NCBI GenBank assembly: GCA_028641055.1
Contig: CM054058.1
Coordinates: 503,147,919 to 503,211,918 of the forward strand
Direction of reading: 5' to 3'
Origin: Alopecurus myosuroides
Lineage: Eukaryota; Streptophyta; Magnoliopsida; Poales; Poaceae
DNA length: 64,000 bases
This document shows, piece after piece, positions 57,205 to 64,000 of the stretch. Numbering within the stretch: the first letter of the stretch is position 1; every line of letters starts with the position of its first letter. The notes beneath the pieces are model-generated. The model ran no database searches. It saw nothing but the letters and a program-made list of their open reading frames with translations, and was not told the DNA's origin. A program made the translations under genes and the position numbers.

Positions 57205-60200
57205 TGTCGCACCCTGACCTCTAAAGGATACTCACCGTTCCGAACTGGATAGTAGTAGTTTGGATTACGGGGCCTAACTGCTCCCGCATCCTCTTACGAG
57301 TAGGCCATCACTTATGTGCGACAACCAAACTCTACTATTCCATCGTCGATGTAAACTATCCACTAGAGATCAAAGGTACTACCGTCGACGTACTTCATAC
57401 CAATCACACATGGTACGTCAACAGCGTTAAACGGAATGATACCACAACATATCTCTAAGACACAAAAGATTGAAATAAGTTGCAAATGGCCCTCACTAGG
57501 GCAGAGAATAGCAAATACAATCATCCAGAGGACACATGTCCCAACATAGCATCATTACATCGCAGCGGAAACAAACAAAGCGTCTGAGTACAGACAAAAT
57601 CGAAATAGGCTTAAGAAGACGGGAATGAAAAGAAGACGGAGCCCATCCACGATGTCTCGGATCCTGCCCGGGTCCGCTATCTACTCGTCAACAGCCTCGT
57701 CGTACTCCACGTAGTAGCCTCCATGGGGATCATCGTAGCCGTACTCTGCGTAAACCACAGCCCCAACGGGGTCAGTACATACAAGTACTGGCAAGCAAGA
57801 CTCACACTTCACCAAGGTGTACCCGGCAACACCGGACTCACAATGCTTTAGGTTCAACGGAAGAATAGGTGATATAAAAGATGCTGCAGCGGGCTGCTCT
57901 AACCAACTACAGAGTATACTACCACTTCCGGCTAACAGAGAGAAGATAAGATAGCATGTCGTAACCAACTGAAGGATAACTTCAAACAAACCCATCCAAT
58001 GTCACCCCCTTCTAAGGAAGCAACCCAAGGATAACTCACACAGTTGGATTAATGATGAGTCAAGTTATTATGTCAATAGGCCTATTACTAGTCAACTTAG
58101 TATTAGTTAGGTGTAAGTTGTTCTGAGTACTTGTTAGCCAGTACTTTCTCCAAGTCAACCATAACCGCGGAAAACACGGCTTCTCGAGAAGATTTATCCC
58201 TGCAGGGGTGCACCAATTTGGCCGTACACGTAAGAATATCCCGCCAGACGGGAATCAAACCCACCAAGCGAGACACTCAACACAACTCAACTCTTCTTCG
58301 CATCAAGCCCAAAGCACCACGTGCTGTGCGTGCGCGGCTAATCGAGCCCCACGAAGAAAAGGGCACCCTCATAGCACTAGAAGACCACGCCTCCCTAAAT
58401 GCCGACTATAAAAGTTCCACCCTGGCCTCGGGTTCGTACCTGCATATGCGTGCAGCAAATGGAAAGCCCGAACTAAGTGCGGCGATTTGGACGAGATGCG
58501 AATCGAGTCAAATTGAGGGGGGCGCCCATACACGCTTCCCACATGCGGGTAGTGCGCTCATCATGGATCAGTAGACAAGACCCTTTTCCTATTAGGGTCG
58601 ACACTAGCAGGCCTCAAAACCACGCCGGGCCTCCTGCCGGTGCCTTATCATAAGATTATTATTACCCATAGCATTAACATGATTGTTGCTTAACCATCGA
58701 GCCCATAGAACATAAATAAGTAAGGTAAAAGAAGTAACGGACAACAGACTCGAGCAAAAGCAACCCTAAGCATGCTAGTAGGACTAAGGCAACAAACAAA
58801 GGTTATAGGTGTGGAGATGAGGCAATATCAGGGTTCAGGGTAACATGTGATAGGTTCGGAGAACAAGCAACGATACATATGACTAGCAGAAAAGACAACG
58901 GAAAGTATCGGTAACCAGGGTTGAAAGGAACACAGTGGTTCATGTGAGTGATAACTTGCCTGCAAACTCAGTAGCCTGGTACTGAGCTAACTCCTCAGCA
59001 GTAGTGTCGTAAACCTCGTCACACTCAACGTCGTCGTCTATTCGAGAAGAAGCAAACAAACAATCGAAAAGAGACGAACAATCAATACATGATATAGTGC
59101 ACAATCATGGATGATGCATGACAATTTAATAGATGCATCAAAATAAACTAGTTGACATGGTAACACAATTTAAATGGACCCATATGCAATGGGATTGCAT
59201 ATGGCAAGACCATGAATTAAGGTGGAAACAAATGATCTACCATTAGTTACCATGTGGAAGTTGATTAGCATGATGCATGCATGATGAAAACAATAAGGTA
59301 ACAACATGGAATCAAGTTGACATGTTGTTTAACAAGTTTTAGAATTCATTTAACAAGTTAAGAAATTTTGGATTCCTAATGATGTTACACAAACACTTGT
59401 TGTTTTCACCAAGTTAACTTGTGCAAAACAGATGGCAAGGTTTATATTTGAAAAGAGCATAAAATTTTAGGTGGATTACATGTTTCACTTATTGAAAAAG
59501 ACATTACAATGATTTAATTATGAGTTAAACAAGATTAAACAAATTTTAATTGAAATTAATTCAAGTGTGGATATTATTTGAATTTTACTTGTTCAAAACA
59601 TTAAACAAAATTCATATTTGAAAAGGTTATGTTTTTCTGGTTTGAAAACATATTTTACATGTTCAAAAATAATTTAATTTGTTTAAGTTATGGATTTAGC
59701 AAATTTAAATGATTTAAATAAGGTTTAAATTATTTAAGCAATTTTAATTATTCAAAACATGAAACAAAATTTATATTTGAAAAGATGGTTCAAAATGGTA
59801 TGGAAAACATATTTTATTTGCATTATTTGGAATAAGTATGAATTAGTTATGCAATTTAGCAAATTACAAATGAATTATTTGAATTTGAATTTTGGATGCA
59901 TTTGGAAAATTCAAAACAGTACACAAATGGTTTAAATAGATAGACAATTTAATTTGGATCAACACACATATTTTACTTTTATTATTTGGAGTTATAATTT
60001 AGAAGTTATTAACAATTTAAATTAGAGGACCATTCTGTAATTTAATAGGATTTGTTTGTGAAAAGAAACGTGCTGGAATTATTTTGTTACCCCGCAGTTA
60101 TCTACCCGGCACTGCCACTGGGCCCTGGGCCAGCGTGGATGCACGCGTGGCACCAGTGCCACAGACAGGTGGGGCCTGCCTGTCAGCGCCCCACGCAAAA

Positions 60201-61653
60201 GGTTGGATTTAATCCGCGGAGCCAAAGCTCGAACTCGCGACCTGCCGCGCTCGCGCTAGCACTGCAACCACTGCAGTTCGCTTTCAGTTTTGACAGATAC
60301 AGCGACGCTATGAGGTTAAGGTTCAACTGCGCGATAACTGAACTTTGCGCGCGCGCGACTGAAACTGACAGAGGAACAACGACGGCGGCCGGCGATCACC
60401 GAGGGGTTGCTGCGCCGTGCTGCTGCTGGGATCTGGTGCGTGCTGGTGTTGCGCTCGTGTGCGCGTGCTTGCGCAAGCAGAGGGAGAGAGGAGGTGGAGG
60501 CCTCGGGAGCTCACCTCCGGTGTAGGCGATGCAGCGGCTCGGGGCAGACGAGATCGACGGCGACGTGGAAGACGGCGGCAACGATCCAGCAGGCCTCCGG
60601 GGGTGCTAGGGTGTCCAATCGGTAGAGGAAGAGGTGGTGGTTCGATTTCGGTAGTTAGGAGGGATGGTGGCGCAGTGAGGTTACGGTGGTCGCCATGGAT
60701 TCAGACAGGCTCGCTCCGGTGAGTGGTTGCAGAGAGAGGGGATCCGGCGAGGGAGAGGGAGAGATGGCGGCGGAGCTCGAGGAGATAGGTGGGTGGCTAG
60801 GTTAGGCTGCGCAGGGGCTAGGGTAGGGGTTATATAGACCTAGGGCTGCGCGCTAGGCCGTCGCTGTGGTACTGCCGGCGACGTGGCACCGGTAGGATTC
60901 GCGCCGTACGCGAGGAAGAAGGGGAATAGATGGGTGAACCGGTACGCGGGCCGAGGGGGAGGAGAAGATTAGTGGGCTGGGCTGCCCACTGCCCCTGGCG
61001 CTGGTTTTCTTTCCTTTTTTAATTTTTTCTTCTTCTGTTTTTTTTTGTAGAAATAAAAATGGAAGGATTTGATGGGTTTTAGAGTTAGGAAAATTTTAGG
61101 AAAATTTGGGGAAGTTATTTAGGTCATCAACAATCAAATGCCAAGTTCTGATTTACAAATAATTTGAAATAACTTGTTGTTTGCCAAAAATGGTTTAAAT
61201 TTGAATTATTTTGAGCATTGATTTAATCATTTAAAACAAGAATTTATTTATTTTGGGACCCTATTGTTTAACTAGAAACAATTGATTAAGATTGTTGTGT
61301 AATTTTTATAATTTCAAATTGGGTACTGTTTGTGGTTTTGTTTGAATTTTTGAATGCAATTTGGAATTAATTGTTTGATTGAAAGCCCTCATTTTAATAG
61401 TTGATAATTATGGAAAATAATTGGAACAAATGTTGTTTGAGTTGAACTTTTATTTGAAAGAGATTGTAACATGACAAGTATGAAAACAAGGTTGAACATT
61501 GTTTGGATTTTCATTAGAAAACAGAATAAAAACAGATGCAAAACAAATAGTAAACAAATGCAACAAAGAAATGAATATGATGACATGATGCAATACATTA
61601 ATTAAACAAGAAATCAAACATGCTAGGGTGGTTTTCATACTTGGGATCTTACA
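57205..61653 (-). repeat. 5' LTR of the chromovirus, 4.45 kb
   Basis: Partner of 46937-51376 with scattered substitutions and single-base indels (length difference 9 bp). Ends TGTCGCACCC and GGGATCTTACA. Confidence 0.95.
60830..60836 (-). promoter_or_regulatory. Candidate TATA box in the chromovirus 5' LTR
   Basis: TATATAA on the minus strand at the edge of the GC-rich block; the same sequence is at 50557-50563 in the other LTR. Confidence 0.4.
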
Positions 61654-61842
61654 CTGGTTGGCACCGACGATCGGGTCCATGCTGACCGTCTTCCACGCCT
61701 CGGCGAGGAGGACATCCTCCATGTGCGACCACTTGACGCGAGGCTCATTGCGCGACGAGGGCGTTGCCTTGGGTTCCTTGCGGAGACGGCCAGGACCGCG
61801 GCGTTGACAGCGGACCTCCTCGGCCGGATCTGCTCCCTGTGC
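61654..61842 (-). pseudogene. N-terminal part of the Harbinger-associated MYB/NAM-like protein
   Basis: After an acceptor (TGATGCACAG, 61843) the frame reads GADPAEEVRCQRRG, then WSHMEDVLLAEAWKTVSMDP and VGANQ at the insertion edge, continuing at 46936. The W...ED...AW pattern is a MYB/trihelix start. An upstream exon should lie further right but was not found. Confidence 0.7.
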
Positions 61843-62740
61843 ATCATAAATAAAAAGAAACGTGGAAATTAGATATTGTAATAAAAATACCGTACATAAT
61901 ACAAGTGTAAGAAGAAGAATTGTTTTCTTACCACTGACTTGAGGTGACACTCTTATACAGCAACACCGAACTTGGATGCACAAGGATCAACATTTGGGCA
62001 ATTATTCTTTCATACACGGCATGGAATACCCTGTTAATCAAGCAAAAAAGAAGCAGAAGTTACAAAATGTGCATAGAAGCAGATTGGTTCTAAAAAGGAA
62101 CAATTATTTCATGAAGACATTTACGTAAAACTGCGTCCAAACTACGAACAACTGGTAATGCCTCGTAATAAAATCACAACCATGTTTATTCAAGACGTAA
62201 TTCTACACTACCAAGAGCAATGCACAATGAATGTTCTTGTACATTGCACAAGTTAGTATGGAACCCTCATTGCAATGATATGGTGACACATTTTAATCAT
62301 CGACTTAAAGGGATTATGCACATTCAAAACAACATCTATAGTCACAGCTCTGTATTCATTGGCCTCAGGGGACATAGAGACACGGCAATCATACACAACT
62401 TTGCTACACCAGGTGGGCCAGTAAAGCAAAGACATGGCACATCTATTTGTGTCTGGTTCTTACTTTTGCTGGCCATCTGGTGGAGACAGTGAGGCATCAG
62501 CCAAATATACATGTGTCAAAGTCATCATCATTAACCAAATCGGCTCATAAATTGTGCATAGTGATAACAAGCCTCATAAACACATAGGTGACCAAGCACT
62601 AAAGGGCATCCCTAGAATTCATTGTAACATGCAGTCAGAATAAACACATATGGAACAATGAAAAAAAGTGTAAAACAAGCATCATAAACACATTGCCAAC
62701 ACTTGCTAGAAGGACAAACACAATACCGGGACGTAACACA
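61843..62740. other. Unassigned, mostly AT-rich
   Basis: No supported gene. Probably intron or 5' sequence of the Harbinger-associated gene; short ORFs here lack known motifs. Confidence 0.4.
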
Positions 62741-62744
62741 AGAC

Positions 62745-63526
62745 TAGAATTTATCATGGCATGCAAACCAAGGGAAAAAAGAGTCCTTATAATAGCATGT
62801 ACGAATACAAATACTCAAATTGTATACACTACAAGGTATTATAGACACTCTCTTTGCCTTTACCATGGCCTAGTTTAAATCATCGGCAGATACCGAGGAC
62901 ATTCAAGGCAAAGAAAAAGTGGAACAATGGAAACAAATGTAATACGACCCTCATATATCATTGCCACGCAAACCAAATGCCGAGAGAGTGTATAAAAATA
63001 GCATATACGAATACAAATACTCAAATTGTATACACTACAATGTATTTTAGACACTCTCTTTGCCTTTACCATGGCCTAGTTTCAATCATCGGCATATAAT
63101 GAGGAAATTCAAGGCAAAGAAAAAGTGGAACAATGGAAAAAAATATAATACGACCCTCATATATCATTTGGCATGGAAACCAAGGGGAAAAGGAGTGATT
63201 ATAATAGCATGTACGAATACAGATACTCAAATTGTATACACTACAAGATATTATAGACACTCTCTTTGCCTTTACCATGGCCTAGTTTAATCATCGGCAT
63301 ATAATTAGTAGGACATTCAAGGCAAAGAAAAGTGGAACAATAGAAACAAATGTAATACGAGCCTCATATATAATTTCCATGCAAACCAAAGGCCGAGAGA
63401 GTGTCTAAAATAGCATATACGAATACAAATACTCAAATTGTATACACTACAAGGTATTTTAGACACTCTCTCGGCCTTTACCATGGCCTAGTTTAATCAT
63501 CGGCATATAACTAGGAGGACATTCAT
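62745..63526 (+). repeat. About 207-bp tandem repeat, 3.8 copies, in A-B-A-B order
   Basis: Units begin near 62745, 62953, 63161 and 63367. All share CTCAAATTGTATACACTACA and TTTACCATGGCCTAGTTT. Units 1 and 3 have ATAATAGCATGTACG and GTATTATAG-type variants, units 2 and 4 have GCCGAGAGAGTGT and TATTTTAGACAC, so the pattern is a dimer repeated twice. Confidence 0.85.
63388..63479 (+). repeat. Perfect 25-bp inverted repeat with 42-nt loop
   Basis: Arms 63388-63412 and 63455-63479, start AAAGGCCGAGAGAGTGTC. Present in weaker form in the other repeat units. It could fold into a hairpin. Confidence 0.85.
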
Positions 63527-64000
63527 CATGTTGATAAATTAGGATACACAAAAGAAAAACAGATGGAACAATGGAGAATGCACAGAAAAAATAAATCTGA
63601 CCTCAGAATTTCTAAGTACAACAAGTATAGTCACTACTAGCACCTAGCATCGGTAAATCATTAGCCAAAGTGTTAATAATTGGCCAAAATTGAAATAACC
63701 TTGGAAAAATACCAAATTTAAGCCGTGAACCAAAAAAAAAACCCAAATCTAAGCCTAATCTAACTGAAACACCCAGATCGGGTACGGAATTAAACCATAA
63801 ACTATCGAAATCATGGTGGAAATAGATGAACTAAGCGTGCCAGATATCCCAAACTTAAGCCATAGAACAAAACCACGTGTACGGGAGAAAATACGAAGCA
63901 GACAAAATGAATGGTAAAAACATGTAGATCTACCGTGCATGTCGTGCTACGCAGAAAAATCGAGCTTAATCTACAGATCTACGATACATACAAGGGATAA
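63527..64000. other. Right end of window, no feature seen
   Basis: AT-rich, short open frames only; no repeat or gene motif recognised. Confidence 0.4.

Larger units (their letters stand above)
46937..61653 (-). mobile_element. Complete chromovirus (Ty3/gypsy, chromodomain type), 14.7 kb
   Basis: LTRs at 46937-51376 and 57205-61653, a perfect 5-bp duplication CTGGT (46932-46936, 61654-61658), tRNA-iMet primer site, extra ORF, gag and pol with chromodomain, all on the minus strand. It splits the NAM-like ORF. Two stops and a frameshift are in gag-pol. In the first kilobase of the LTRs I count about nine differences, so the insertion is recent. Confidence 0.95.

Noticed and set aside
62745..63526. 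CRISPR-like array
   Set aside because: The units are about 207 bp without short-repeat/spacer structure, in a plant context; they are ordinary tandem repeats.

Overview
The window is nuclear DNA of a large-genome grass, most likely a Triticeae cereal (wheat, barley or Aegilops type). The evidence is deeply nested LTR retrotransposons, several Stowaway MITEs with the typical CTCCCTCCGT ends, CACTA, PIF/Harbinger, hAT and Helitron elements, and two gene families I know mainly from grasses. I see no bacterial, viral or organellar backbone, and no rRNA gene, tRNA gene or CRISPR array. Family names come from memory and reading by eye; no database was searched.

Layout. 1-4204: an Athila-like Ty3/gypsy element on the minus strand, running off the left edge. 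4205-8037: two decayed genes with B3-like domains, a MITE and a CACTA terminus. 8038-13957: a broken CACTA transposase, a PIF/Harbinger transposase fragment and small insertions. 14418-17930: a minus-strand papain-like cysteine-protease-fold gene whose four coding exons join in phase. 18021-18845: a Harbinger MITE and a Stowaway. 18946-27747: a Stowaway MITE whose loop holds an 8.4-kb Helitron; the Helitron carries a ubiquitin pseudogene that is itself split by a 6-kb hAT element with a long intact transposase ORF. 28542-34230: a minus-strand three-exon gene (about 709 aa, PIR2-like repeats plus DUF3615) whose 3.45-kb second intron holds a FAR1/MULE pseudogene and three MITEs.

34489-45780: a Harbinger-type element whose small ORF is near a complete 9.88-kb Tat/Retand-like retrotransposon (35625-45506, TSD GGCGC, LTRs identical by eye). 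That element keeps gag and protease, has lost nearly all of RT and all of RNase H and integrase, and carries on its opposite strand a TATA-driven gene with eight coding exons. 45784-64000: a Harbinger-associated NAM-like/MYB ORF, split by a complete 14.7-kb chromovirus (46937-61653, TSD CTGGT, 4.4-kb LTRs, chromodomain, an extra ORF before gag and a probable leader intron), then a higher-order tandem repeat near the right edge.

Only the papain-like gene and the DUF3615 gene look like ordinary host genes still able to make a protein. Nearly everything else is mobile DNA, and many insertions can be ordered because target-site duplications and interrupted ORFs survive on both sides.
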